Shown: in pieces, positions 45,662 to 54,103 of the stretch | How positions within the stretch are numbered: position 1 is the first letter of the stretch | Layout: each line of letters starts with the position of its first letter | NCBI GenBank assembly: GCA_947501555.1 | Contig: CANMWG010000001.1 | Span: 868,001-932,000, forward strand | DNA length: 64,000 nt | Origin: an uncultured Paracoccaceae bacterium | GTDB taxonomy: Bacteria > Pseudomonadota > Alphaproteobacteria > Rhodobacterales > Rhodobacteraceae | Direction of reading: 5' to 3' | Made by a program: the position numbers and the translations under genes | Notes under the pieces: generated by a model | What the model saw: only the letters and a program-made list of their open reading frames with translations | Databases searched by the model: none | What the model was told of the DNA's origin: nothing

Positions 45662-46579
45662 ATGAATGACACCCCTTTCACCCCCGGTGCCCCCACCTTG
45701 CTTGCAGAGGGGTTGACCTGTGTCTTGGCCCCGAACCCATCTCCGATGACATTTTGGGGCACCAATACTTATCTGCTTGGCAAAGAGGCTTTGGCCATCA
45801 TTGACCCCGGCCCGAATGATCCGGCCCACTTTAATGCGCTGCTGGCCGCCATCGCCAGCCGCCCTGTCACCCATGTTCTGCTGACGCATAGCCATCTGGA
45901 TCATTCGCCAATGGCCGCCCCTTTGGCTAAGGCCGTCGGCGCCCCTGTACTGGCCTTTGGCGACAGCACGGCCGGGCGCAGTGCGGTGATGGACCAGCTC
46001 GCGCGCGATGGTTTGACCGGTGGTGGTGAAGGCATTGATCGCGATTTTCGCCCGGATGTGTGCCTGACGGATGGTGAAACAGTGTCAGGTCCTTGGGGGA
46101 CGCTCACAGCGATCCATACGCCTGGGCATATTGGGAATCACCTGTGCTTCCAGTGGAACGATGTTGTTTTTACCGGTGATCATGTGATGGGCTGGGCCAG
46201 CTCGCTCGTGTCGCCTCCAGACGGGGATCTGACCGACTTCATGGCATCCTGCGTCCGGCTGAAAGACATCCCGGCGAGGGCGTATTATCCCGGTCACGGC
46301 GGGCCGATCCACACCCCCGCTGAGCGGCTGGATTGGCTGATCACACACCGGTTGTCCCGCGAAGCCCAAGTCTTGGCGGCCCTAAAAACCGGACCGATGG
46401 AGGTCGTCGCATTGACCCAACAGATCTATGCAGATGTGGCCCCTGCACTTTTGCCTGCAGCCGCGCGCAATGTGTTTGCCCATCTTGTGGACCTGTCAGA
46501 ACGGGGCTTTGTCACCGCTCAACCTCGGCTTTCACAATCGGCAGAATTTGCTTTGACGAACCCCGAAAACACCCCGTGA
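45662..46579 (+). CDS. MBL-fold metallohydrolase, LACTB2-like
   Basis: 305 residues. The zinc motif H-x-H-x-D-H is in LLTHSHLDHSPMAAP, followed by AIHTPGHIGNHLCF and FTGDHVMGWASSLV. A C-terminal winged-helix (about 250-300) matches the LACTB2/BLACT_WH architecture, whose human member is a single-strand endoribonuclease. Substrate in bacteria unknown. It is divergent from the EnvZ-like gene with 44 bases between. Confidence 0.9.
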   Translation: MNDTPFTPGAPTLLAEGLTCVLAPNPSPMTFWGTNTYLLGKEALAIIDPGPNDPAHFNALLAAIASRPVTHVLLTHSHLDHSPMAAPLAKAVGAPVLAFGDSTAGRSAVMDQLARDGLTGGGEGIDRDFRPDVCLTDGETVSGPWGTLTAIHTPGHIGNHLCFQWNDVVFTGDHVMGWASSLVSPPDGDLTDFMASCVRLKDIPARAYYPGHGGPIHTPAERLDWLITHRLSREAQVLAALKTGPMEVVALTQQIYADVAPALLPAAARNVFAHLVDLSERGFVTAQPRLSQSAEFALTNPENTP

Positions 46580-46649
46580 AACGGAATGTAAAAAACTGTG
46601 TCAAACCCACTGGACGGGACTTTCTCACATTGCTATACGGCCCCAGTGA

Positions 46650-46724
46650 TCCGGCGTAGCTCAGCGGTAGAGCAGTTGACTGTTAATCAATTTGTCGTAG
46701 GTTCGATCCCTACCGCCGGAGCCA
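46650..46724 (+). tRNA. tRNA-Asn (GTT)
   Basis: A 75-base cloverleaf with acceptor stem TCCGGCG / CGCCGGA, D-arm GCTC...GAGC, anticodon loop CTGTTAA within TTGACTGTTAATCAA, T-arm GTAGG TTCGATC CCTAC, discriminator G and encoded CCA. An IS3 transposase remnant begins right after it. Confidence 0.97.
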
Positions 46725-46905
46725 AAATCCTTATTTTCACCAAGGACTTGAGAGTATCGAGCAGAGAAACGATGATTTTGGTTGGTGGTGAGCGATAGCC
46801 CAATGCGCTGTGTGGTCGTTTCATGTTGTAGTGTTTCCTCAATTCTTCGATCAAGATTCGTGCTTCGCGCCTGCTATAGAAGATTTCGTTATTTAAGCGG
46901 AACCT
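46725..46905 (-). pseudogene. IS3-family transposase (orfB) C-terminal remnant
   Basis: On the minus strand, bases about 46905 to 46740 encode LNNEIFYSRREARILIEELR followed by KHYNMKRPHSALGYRSPP, the end of the IS3-group integrase catalytic domain. The frame then runs without a stop toward the 3' end of tRNA-Asn. The start and most of the catalytic domain are absent. Remnant of an insertion at or near the tRNA gene. Confidence 0.82.
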
Positions 46906-47084
46906 TGAGCTACTCCCTTAAATTCGGACACTGACCTACGCTAAGGTTTGCAGTTTTTGATCGCAAGGAGAACGGCCAAAAGATCCATGAATGTTGACTT
47001 CTCACGGTTGGATCTGACCAAATCGATTTGGGGCAAGTCAATCGCTCTTAGACATTTTTGATCCTTCACAGCATGATGGGATAG
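46906..47084. other. Non-coding stretch, possible IS debris
   Basis: AT-richer sequence with no reading frame. The segment around 46920-46945 (cttaaattcggacactgacc) resembles the outer part of an insertion sequence end. It holds the likely promoter of the downstream secreted protein. Confidence 0.4.
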
Positions 47085-47900
47085 ATGAAGACATATAGAA
47101 GCACAATTTTAGCAGTCCTGTGTATCAATGGCTTTGGGCCTGTTTCTGCACAAGAGATCGACCCTATGACGGCCGCAGGCTTGATCAACACCTTCAATGA
47201 GACAGGGCAATGGGCGCGGCTAACGGTTGGAACCCATGAGTTTTTGTTTGATAATAAATTTATAAATGTCGATGTGATTTACCAGCAGGATGAGTTGCAT
47301 CTGCTGGAACTTTCGAATGGTCAAGATTGGTGTGGATTTGCGTACACATGGCTTCATACCGAAGGTGGGTTGCCGCAGCTGTCCGAGGAATTTGGCACTT
47401 GTTTGGAAGCCGAACATATTGCTTCAGATGCGGGCACCGTGTCGATCAGCATGTGGTCAGGTGAATTCCCGACACATTTGGTTGATTTTGTGTATGATGG
47501 CACGGCACTAGAAATGATAAGGTCAGTCAATGATCGATCATTCTGGGTAGGCCGGCATCCTTCGGATGCTTTTCTGGATGTACACCTACGTCAGACGTTA
47601 GACGGTCTTTTGGGCAATGATCTAGACTATGTATGGGGTGTATTCGACGGTTCTTCCACGGTTCAATTTTTTGACCCAAGAGAGGAGCAGACGGCTGGAA
47701 CTGAATGGTTGGTTGCAACCGCAATTGAAAGCGCTGACGTCCAACTTGAAGGAAAAGCACGGGCGTTGTTGGCACTTCATCGGATTGATGGACGCATTGT
47801 TGCCGCTTGGCAGAGAAGTCGAGGGGAAGCGATTGAGGTGCGCGGCGATCCTGACGCGTGGTTAATGGACATAATTCAATCAGACGCCCGCATACCTTGA
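47085..47900 (+). CDS. Secreted hypothetical protein
   Basis: 271 residues with a GGGATAG ribosome site immediately before the ATG. The Sec signal peptide (STILAVLCINGFGPVSA) is cleaved before QEIDP. The mature part is beta-rich, acidic and has two Cys (WCGF and GTCLEAE) that could form one disulfide. I do not recognise a family. Its base composition is lower in GC than its housekeeping neighbours and it lies beside an IS remnant and tRNA-Asn, which suggests recent acquisition. No partner gene is evident. Confidence 0.65.
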   Translation: MKTYRSTILAVLCINGFGPVSAQEIDPMTAAGLINTFNETGQWARLTVGTHEFLFDNKFINVDVIYQQDELHLLELSNGQDWCGFAYTWLHTEGGLPQLSEEFGTCLEAEHIASDAGTVSISMWSGEFPTHLVDFVYDGTALEMIRSVNDRSFWVGRHPSDAFLDVHLRQTLDGLLGNDLDYVWGVFDGSSTVQFFDPREEQTAGTEWLVATAIESADVQLEGKARALLALHRIDGRIVAAWQRSRGEAIEVRGDPDAWLMDIIQSDARIP

Positions 47901-48257
47901 ACGCCGTTTTGAAGGTTTTCGGCCACTCAAAATCACTTTTCGACTGGCACAACTAAAGGCGCTGCCAGAAATTTTAACGATGCAAAGTGACCGTTCACGT
48001 TCAGCTATGAGGCGAGTAATGACCCATGATGTTCGCTTTTTAAGGGTGTCCGTTGTCAGGGTTTTTGGGACCATAGGCGGCTATTGATGTGGCTTTCTTT
48101 AGTGATAGTTGATCGAGGCAACGCATCGCTGAACATCACCTGCCCTAACGGCGTATAGCCAGAGCCATTTTGGTGCCCGGAAATTGCCCCAACAGCCGCC
48201 AGAAAAGTACCGCAAGGGTTGTAGCGCTAGATTTCGTGTGCTCCTATAACGTCAACG
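47901..48257. other. Intergenic region upstream of heme oxygenase, no gene seen
   Basis: 357 bases without a convincing reading frame; a 64-codon minus-strand frame shows no family likeness. The region is lower in GC and probably carries the promoter of the heme oxygenase/phytochrome pair. Confidence 0.45.
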
Positions 48258-48890
48258 ATGCACCCCGCGCGGGATGTCGCTGTGTCTAGAAGATTTCATG
48301 TCGGATCTTCGCTACGAAAGAGCTGTTATTTTTTGGAACCAAATCTTCGATACGCCCTCAGACAAGAAACACGCAAAGAACACGCGGAACTTGATCGTTT
48401 GATATCCACACTTAATATCACGACGCGTTCGGGCTTTGGGATGTTCTTGCAATTGCATCTAAATTGCTTTTGCGCAATGCAATCGCGGCTTTCCAGTGAA
48501 TGCAGATGCAGCCCAACTCTGGAAGACATGATCCTTGGCTTGCAGGCAGATTTGGCTGCTGTTTCAGCTGATCCTATGACATTAGCGACGGACATACCTA
48601 CAAGACTGGACCCGCTCGCAATCGATTATATCGTTTCAGGGTCGCGTTTAGGATCCAAAATTCTCTGCGGGATATGGGCCCAAACCGATGATCCCGTGAT
48701 CCGCCGGGCTGGCAACTACTTTATGCAAACCAATGACGCAAATCTTTGGCGCGATACCTGTCAGGCTTTGTCACAGGTTCCCCTTGATTCCCCCCGTGCT
48801 GCAATGATTATGAATGACACACGCGCCTTGTTCGGGCTGTTTATCACCACCTTCGACGCCGTAGCCGCCAATCAGGACACGTTTGCATGA
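48258..48890 (+). CDS. Biliverdin-producing heme oxygenase (BphO type)
   Basis: Up to 210 residues. The heme oxygenase fold begins near residue 30 (LRYALRQETRKEHAELDRLI), with His about 42 as probable proximal heme ligand, and the distal-helix glycine region is in YIVSGSRLGSKILCGIWA. The first ~25 residues look foreign to the family and the ATG at 48258 lacks a good ribosome site. A TTG at 48333 is an alternative start. It opens heme to biliverdin IX-alpha, the chromophore of the phytochrome whose ATG overlaps this stop by four bases (ATGA). Confidence 0.85.
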   Translation: MHPARDVAVSRRFHVGSSLRKSCYFLEPNLRYALRQETRKEHAELDRLISTLNITTRSGFGMFLQLHLNCFCAMQSRLSSECRCSPTLEDMILGLQADLAAVSADPMTLATDIPTRLDPLAIDYIVSGSRLGSKILCGIWAQTDDPVIRRAGNYFMQTNDANLWRDTCQALSQVPLDSPRAAMIMNDTRALFGLFITTFDAVAANQDTFA

Positions 48891-51463
48891 CAGATGTGCA
48901 ACCTTCGCTTGTTCAGGATGAACCGGTTGACCTAACTAACTGTGACCGAGAGCCAATTCACCTTTTGGGTGGCGTGCAAGCATATGGCTGTCTGATCGCA
49001 ACCACTGCTGATTTTATGATCAGTCACGTCTCGGAAAATATACAACTGCTGCTTGGGATCGCCCCTGAGGCAGCAGTCGGGACCCGCTTGAACCAGTTCT
49101 TCCCGGAAAAAACGGTACATGATCTGCGAATAAAGCTTCATATGCTGAGTGCCGAGACACCATCATCACAGTTATTCGGATATGACGTGCTGGGCGATGG
49201 CGCTTTATTCGACGTATCGGTGCATGCCTCGGGCCAGGCTTTTGTCTTTGAGTTTGAACCCAATGGAGACACACAAGATCACGATGAGATGAGCCTGGTG
49301 CGGAATTTGGTGGCCCGGATTCGACGCACCAAGGATTTAGAGTCTCTGTGTGATCAGGCGGCAATGGCAGTGCAGGTCATGACAGGGTTTGACCGCGTGA
49401 TGGTTTACAAATTCGCCGATGATGGCAGTGGCCAGGTGATTGCAGAAAAGCGGCGGTCGCAGATCAAACCATTCATGGGCCTGCGCTTTCCAGCGAGCGA
49501 TATTCCTCAACAGGCTCGGGCCCTATACCTTCGCAGCACTTTGCGGCTGATTGCGGATGTTGATGGTGCCGTGTCACCCATCCTTCCGCCCAGCAATGCG
49601 CGGGGCGAACCGATTGACCTATCACTATCCGTCATCCGCGCTGTCTCTCCCATACATCTGGAGTATTTACGCAATATGGGTGTCAACGCCTCGATGTCTG
49701 TCTCGATCATCAAGGATGGAAAACTGTGGGGCCTCTTTGCCTGCCACCATGAAAAACCACGTTACGTCAGCTTTGCACGGCGCACTTCAATTGAAATGTT
49801 TGCGCAATTTTTCTCATATGATTTGATGCAAAAGATCGATGTTGAGGCCCGTGTGCGTAGTGACGACGCGCGCCAAATGCATGATAGACTGATGATCCAA
49901 CTTTCGGATGGGACAACATTGATTGATGGGTTTGAAGCCATCGCATCCGAGTTAACAGGTCTTATTACCAACGACGGTGTCGCCGTGTTTTTTGATGGCA
50001 AATATGCATCTTTGGGTGAAGCGCCTGATGCGTTGGAATTTAAGAAACTGCTCCCATTTTTGAATACCAACCTCTCTGGCCAAGTTTTTGCGACCCACAG
50101 TCTTGCCGAGGTCTACCCGGAAGCAAAGGATTTCTCGGCGGATGTGGCGGGTGTCCTGGCCATCCCGATTTCGCGTACCCCACGTGATTACATCGTCTTC
50201 TTTCGCCGCGAAGTCGCCAAGTCGATCACATGGGCCGGCAATCCGACCAAAGCGATCGAAGCCGGACGAAGCGACGCGCGACTGACACCTCGCAAGAGCT
50301 TTGAGTCCTGGCTAGAAATGGTCCAGAACACATCGCACAAGTGGACCGACAGCGAAATGCAGAACGCAGAGTTTCTCCGAATCTCATTGATCGAAATTGT
50401 TCTAAAACTGACGGAAGAAACCAACGAAACCCGACGCAAGGCCGCTAATACGCAAGAGTTACTTATTGCAGAGCTGAACCACCGTGTCCGCAACATTCTC
50501 AACCTGATCCAAAGCCTCGTGTCGCAAAGCCGTGACGAAACCCGCGATGTGACATCATACACAAAGGTTCTGGACGGGCGCTTGCAGGCCCTGGCGCGCG
50601 CGCATGACCAGCTGACCCAGCGGGAATGGGCACCCAGCTCACTGCGGCAGCTTATTGAGGTGGAAGCACGCGCGTTTCTGACAAAGGCAAAAGATCGCCT
50701 GACCATCACCGGTGATGTGCCGATGCTGAAACCCAACGCGTTTTCAACTGTGGCCCTTGTGATCCATGAGATGGTCACGAATGCTGTCAAATACGGCGCA
50801 TTGATGGACGAATGTGGAAAGGTCTTCATCGATCTTCGGATTTTGGATGATGGCGCTTTGCAGATTAAATGGCGCGAAAAAGGGGGGGCACCGGTGCAAG
50901 CCCCAACCTGGCAAGGCTTTGGCACAACCATCATAGAACAAGCGATTCCCCACGAACTCAGAGGAACGGTCGAAACACGCTACGTGATAACAGGCTTTGA
51001 AGCGGATATCATAATTCCGGCAGTATCGATTTCTGCCATGCAAGACATCGTTGAGGATGTGCCGCCAACGACGAAACAGGATGATTCACCGCAGCAGACC
51101 GGGTTGCGTGATGACGTTTTGCTGGTCGAAGACAATATGGTTATTGCGTTGGATACTTCTGACATTCTGACTGAACATGGTGCCTCTTACGTTCACATGA
51201 CAGGCAACGTTGAAGGTGCGTTGAAGATCATCGCTGATCATGACATTTCCTTCGCGCTCTTGGATGTGAACCTGGGCGATCAAAACTCACTTCCTGTGGC
51301 TGAAGTCTTGGCTGACCGTGGCATTCCCTTTATTCTCGCAACCGGATACGGCGACGCGCAAAGTATCACAGCGAACTTCCCGCCTACCGAGATTGTAAAC
51401 AAACCGTTTACCGCCGAAGCGCTAAAAAATGCCGTCGACGAATGTCTTTCCGGCGATACATGA
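48887..51463 (+). CDS. Bacteriophytochrome: PAS-GAF-PHY, HWE/HisKA_2 kinase, receiver domain
   Basis: 858 residues. The PAS domain has Cys 19 (DLTNCDREPIHLLGG), the position used for covalent biliverdin attachment. GAF holds the PASDIPQQARALY motif near 202 with the conserved Asp. PHY follows to about 500. The kinase domain has LNHRVRNILNLIQSLVSQS (His about 531), the HWE/HisKA_2 type, with VIHEMVTNAVKYGA as N-box. A C-terminal receiver (about 742-855) has VLLVEDN and phospho-acceptor Asp in FALLDVNLGD. This is a hybrid red/far-red light sensor in which output may go to its own receiver. No DNA-binding output gene is adjacent. Confidence 0.93.
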   Translation: MTDVQPSLVQDEPVDLTNCDREPIHLLGGVQAYGCLIATTADFMISHVSENIQLLLGIAPEAAVGTRLNQFFPEKTVHDLRIKLHMLSAETPSSQLFGYDVLGDGALFDVSVHASGQAFVFEFEPNGDTQDHDEMSLVRNLVARIRRTKDLESLCDQAAMAVQVMTGFDRVMVYKFADDGSGQVIAEKRRSQIKPFMGLRFPASDIPQQARALYLRSTLRLIADVDGAVSPILPPSNARGEPIDLSLSVIRAVSPIHLEYLRNMGVNASMSVSIIKDGKLWGLFACHHEKPRYVSFARRTSIEMFAQFFSYDLMQKIDVEARVRSDDARQMHDRLMIQLSDGTTLIDGFEAIASELTGLITNDGVAVFFDGKYASLGEAPDALEFKKLLPFLNTNLSGQVFATHSLAEVYPEAKDFSADVAGVLAIPISRTPRDYIVFFRREVAKSITWAGNPTKAIEAGRSDARLTPRKSFESWLEMVQNTSHKWTDSEMQNAEFLRISLIEIVLKLTEETNETRRKAANTQELLIAELNHRVRNILNLIQSLVSQSRDETRDVTSYTKVLDGRLQALARAHDQLTQREWAPSSLRQLIEVEARAFLTKAKDRLTITGDVPMLKPNAFSTVALVIHEMVTNAVKYGALMDECGKVFIDLRILDDGALQIKWREKGGAPVQAPTWQGFGTTIIEQAIPHELRGTVETRYVITGFEADIIIPAVSISAMQDIVEDVPPTTKQDDSPQQTGLRDDVLLVEDNMVIALDTSDILTEHGASYVHMTGNVEGALKIIADHDISFALLDVNLGDQNSLPVAEVLADRGIPFILATGYGDAQSITANFPPTEIVNKPFTAEALKNAVDECLSGDT

Positions 51464-51598
51464 ACTGACCCTGCAATTGCTGTCACGGCGCGCATTGCCA
51501 TGTCGGGCAAGCCCCTCACTGGTTGATCGGGATCTACAAGCATAATGATTATGAGAACGTTTCACGAACCCAATTGATGGCAGGTCGGTCGCGTTTAT

Positions 51599-51637
51599 GC
51601 GAATGTCGCAATTGAGTTGGTAGTATTCGACATTCGC
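51599..51637. promoter_or_regulatory. Perfect 10-base inverted repeat upstream of the corrinoid protein gene
   Basis: GCGAATGTCG (51599-51608) and CGACATTCGC (51628-51637) are exact inverse complements separated by 19 bases and lie 41 bases before the ATG. This could be an operator or a leader stem. No T run follows. Confidence 0.6.
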
Positions 51638-51677
51638 GCGCACAACTGACTTTAACGATTAATTTAAGAGGCCTCGT

Positions 51678-52385
51678 ATGTCTGACGAAGAAGACGACAT
51701 CATCCTGTCCGAGTTGAACGACGAAGATCTCGTCGCGCAAATGTTCGACGACCTTTATGACGGCATGAAGGAAGAGATCGAGGAAGGCGTGAACATCCTG
51801 CTAGAACGCGGATGGGAACCCTACCGCATTCTGACAGAGGCGCTGGTAGGCGGCATGACAATCGTGGGCCATGATTTCCGCGATGGGATCTTGTTTGTAC
51901 CCGAGGTGCTGTTGGCGGCCAATGCGATGAAGGGGGGCATGTTCATCCTCAAGCCGTTGCTAGCCGAAACCGGTGCGCCCCGTGTGGGCAAGATGGTCAT
52001 TGGAACTGTCAAAGGCGACATTCACGACATCGGCAAGAATCTTGTGTCCATGATGATGGAAGGTGCGGGATTTGAAGTGGTTGATCTGGGGATCAACAAT
52101 GCGGTTGAAAGCTATATCGAAGCACTTGAGGCCGAAGGCGCTGACATTTTGGGCATGTCCGCCCTGCTGACCACGACAATGCCCTATATGAAGGTCGTCA
52201 TCGATACGATGACCGAAAAAGGGATGCGCGACGACTATGTCGTGCTGGTGGGTGGCGCCCCGCTGAATGAAGAATTTGGCAAAGCCATTGGGGCAGATGC
52301 CTATTGTCGTGACGCTGCTGTTGCAGTGGAAACCGCAAAAACCTTTATGGCACGCAAGCACAATCAGGGGGCCGTCGCGGGCTGA
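51678..52385 (+). CDS. Stand-alone corrinoid (B12-binding) protein, probable split methionine synthase part
   Basis: 235 residues. N-terminal four-helix cap domain (about 20-110) and C-terminal Rossmann B12-binding domain with the lower-axial His motif GDIHDIGKNL, then GFEVVDLGINNAV and VGGAPLNEEFGKAIGAD. AGAGG precedes the ATG. These proteins carry a methyl group between a methyl donor enzyme and an acceptor. With the separate homocysteine barrel at 38.3 kb this fits a methionine synthase split into subunits. A folate-binding subunit is not in the window. The DUF1638 gene just downstream is often found with corrinoid methyltransferases. Confidence 0.9.
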   Translation: MSDEEDDIILSELNDEDLVAQMFDDLYDGMKEEIEEGVNILLERGWEPYRILTEALVGGMTIVGHDFRDGILFVPEVLLAANAMKGGMFILKPLLAETGAPRVGKMVIGTVKGDIHDIGKNLVSMMMEGAGFEVVDLGINNAVESYIEALEAEGADILGMSALLTTTMPYMKVVIDTMTEKGMRDDYVVLVGGAPLNEEFGKAIGADAYCRDAAVAVETAKTFMARKHNQGAVAG

Positions 52386-52438
52386 CCCTTTCATTGGGTG
52401 GTATCTCGGCCTATCTGTGAATTCAGAGGAGACATGGG

Positions 52439-52660
52439 ATGCCACTCGATAAATTTGTTCTGATCATTGTTTGCGTTCTGGGTGCTGCTGGGGTGACCGT
52501 CTATGTGGGGGCCGTCTTAATCGCGAGCACCCAGCTCCCCCCTTTCTTCGCGCTTCTGATCCTGAGTGTTATTGCACTTTGCGCCTATGTCGGCTGGCGT
52601 GTGATCGCCGAGCGCCTGGGCAACAAGGAAGATGACCACTATGACAAGTTTGAGAACTGA
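52439..52660 (+). CDS. Small two-helix membrane protein
   Basis: 73 residues with GAGGAG upstream of the ATG. Two hydrophobic helices (FVLIIVCVLGAAGVTVYVGA and ALLILSVIALCAYVGW) and a short charged tail (AERLGNKEDDHYDKFEN). Family not recognised. Encoded between the corrinoid protein and YbjQ genes; its 3' end overlaps the YbjQ start, so coupled. Confidence 0.75.
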   Translation: MPLDKFVLIIVCVLGAAGVTVYVGAVLIASTQLPPFFALLILSVIALCAYVGWRVIAERLGNKEDDHYDKFEN

Positions 52661-52976
52661 TATGCTGATTTGCACAACCGATGGCGTCGCCGGGCGGGAC
52701 ATCGCTCAGGTGTTCGGGCTGGTGCGCGGATCAACGGTTCGCTCAAAACACATAGGGACTGACATCGTATCAGGCCTGAAAAGTATCGTGGGTGGTGAGA
52801 TGACGGGGTATTCCTCCCTCATGGCAGGTGCGCGCGAACAGGCCTTGGATCGAATGATCTCGGACGCGCAGACAATGGGCGCAAATGCGGTTGTCGGTTT
52901 CCGGATGGAAACGTCCTCGATTATGGCGGGTGCTTCGGAAATTGTGGCTTATGGCACGGCCGTCCGACTGTCATGA
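52641..52976 (+). CDS. YbjQ/UPF0145 family (heavy-metal-binding domain) protein
   Basis: About 111 residues. The family pattern is clear: a strand with an IAQVFGLVRGSTVRSKHIG loop, EMTGYSSLMAGAREQALDRM, and MGANAVVGFRMETSSI. YbjQ-like proteins form pentamers of unknown function. ATGs at 52632 and 52641 both overlap the preceding membrane-protein gene; 52641 is preferred. The stop overlaps the DUF1638 ATG (ATGA). Confidence 0.88.
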   Translation: MTSLRTDMLICTTDGVAGRDIAQVFGLVRGSTVRSKHIGTDIVSGLKSIVGGEMTGYSSLMAGAREQALDRMISDAQTMGANAVVGFRMETSSIMAGASEIVAYGTAVRLS

Positions 52977-53599
52977 CAAGTGATGCGGTGCTGACCACCG
53001 ATGGGATTGATCCCAGCGGGCGTGGCCGCATCTTACTGATTGCATGCGGGGCACTGGCCCGTGAAATCCTTGCATTGAAAACCGCCAACGGATGGGGCCA
53101 TCTGGACTTACAATGCTTGCCGGCCATACTGCACAACCATCCCGAACGCATTGTGCCTGCCGTGCAAGAGGCCGTGGCCAAGCACCGGGATGCTTATGAT
53201 GATATCTTCGTGGTCTACGCCGACTGCGGCACAGGTGGGCAATTGCAGGCCGCTTGCGCGGAAATGCGCGTTGAAATGGTCCCCGGCCCGCATTGCTATT
53301 CCTTTTTCGAAGGTAATGATGTCTTTGCCGCCAAGGGTGAGATGACAGCCTTTTACCTGACTGATTTTCTGGTGCGCCAATTTGAGACCTTCGTGTGGGA
53401 GCCCTTGGGCCTGGACCGCCATCCTGACCTGCGGGATATGTACTTTGGGCATTACGAAAAACTGGTCTATCAGGCACAGACGGATAACCCCGATCTGACA
53501 GTAAAGGCAAAGACCTGTGCAGAACGGCTGGGCTTGACCTTTGAGCGGCGCTTTACAGGTTACGGAGATTTAACCCAGGCGCTGGAAGCAATTTCTTGA
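52973..53599 (+). CDS. DUF1638 domain protein
   Basis: 208 residues. ILLIACGALAREILALK and IFVVYADCGTGGQLQAACAE carry the conserved Cys of the family, and HCYSFFEGNDVF is also typical. Function unknown; DUF1638 genes frequently accompany corrinoid protein and methyltransferase genes, as here (corrinoid protein 0.6 kb upstream, connected through two overlapping small genes). Last gene of that operon. Confidence 0.87.
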   Translation: MTSDAVLTTDGIDPSGRGRILLIACGALAREILALKTANGWGHLDLQCLPAILHNHPERIVPAVQEAVAKHRDAYDDIFVVYADCGTGGQLQAACAEMRVEMVPGPHCYSFFEGNDVFAAKGEMTAFYLTDFLVRQFETFVWEPLGLDRHPDLRDMYFGHYEKLVYQAQTDNPDLTVKAKTCAERLGLTFERRFTGYGDLTQALEAIS

Positions 53600-53612
53600 A
53601 AAGAAATTGGCC

Positions 53613-53633
53613 AAATCTTTTTCAAAAAGATTT
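53613..53633. terminator. Bidirectional hairpin between convergent genes
   Basis: A perfect inverted repeat AAATCTTTTT / AAAAAGATTT lies between the DUF1638 stop and the stop of the convergent SufE-like gene. The A/T arms would give a T-rich 3' strand from either direction. Confidence 0.55.
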
Positions 53634-53638
53634 GCGCC

Positions 53639-54046
53639 TTAGGCTGACGCCGCGGTTTCCTTGATCCGCTGAACCATGGCGCGCAGCCCGTTGGACCGCT
53701 GCGCTGACAGGTGATCGTTCAACCCCAGCCGCCCCAGTTCTGCCGCTGCATCGATTTTGACGACTTCGGCTACCGGCTGATTGTTGTAGAGCGCCAAAAG
53801 AACCGCGATCAGCCCGCGCACGATCATCGCGTCACTTTCGCCCCGAAAACTGAATATACCGTCTTTGATTTGCGGGATCAGCCAGACTTGGCTGGCGCAG
53901 CCGTCGACCTTGGTTGCAGGCACTTGCAAGGCCTCTTCCAAGGCGGGCATCGCCTTGCCCATGTCGATGACATGCCGGTAACGGTCTTCCCAATCATCAA
54001 GGAATTCAAAGGTTTCAACCAGTTCTTCAAAATCCGGGTTCGCCAT
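53639..54046 (-). CDS. sufE: SufE family cysteine desulfurase accessory protein
   Basis: 135 residues from the ATG at 54046 (AGGCGG upstream). The persulfide-accepting Cys is in KVDGCASQVWLIP. SufE takes sulfur from SufS and passes it on for Fe-S cluster assembly. The rest of the suf operon is not nearby. Ends against the hairpin shared with the DUF1638 gene. Confidence 0.93.
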   Translation of the reverse strand: MANPDFEELVETFEFLDDWEDRYRHVIDMGKAMPALEEALQVPATKVDGCASQVWLIPQIKDGIFSFRGESDAMIVRGLIAVLLALYNNQPVAEVVKIDAAAELGRLGLNDHLSAQRSNGLRAMVQRIKETAASA

Positions 54047-54103
54047 GACACCGCCTGTTTCTGCTTGAGCTTGATGTAGAGCCAAGCAAGCACCGCGTCC
54101 AGA

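Noticed and set aside
47880-48074. A minus-strand frame of 64 codons between the secreted protein and heme oxygenase
   Set aside because: Basic, unstructured translation without a ribosome site; no support.
51464-51677. A cobalamin or SAM riboswitch upstream of the corrinoid protein gene
   Set aside because: No B12-box or SAM-II/SAM-V consensus is visible; only the 10-base inverted repeat stands out.
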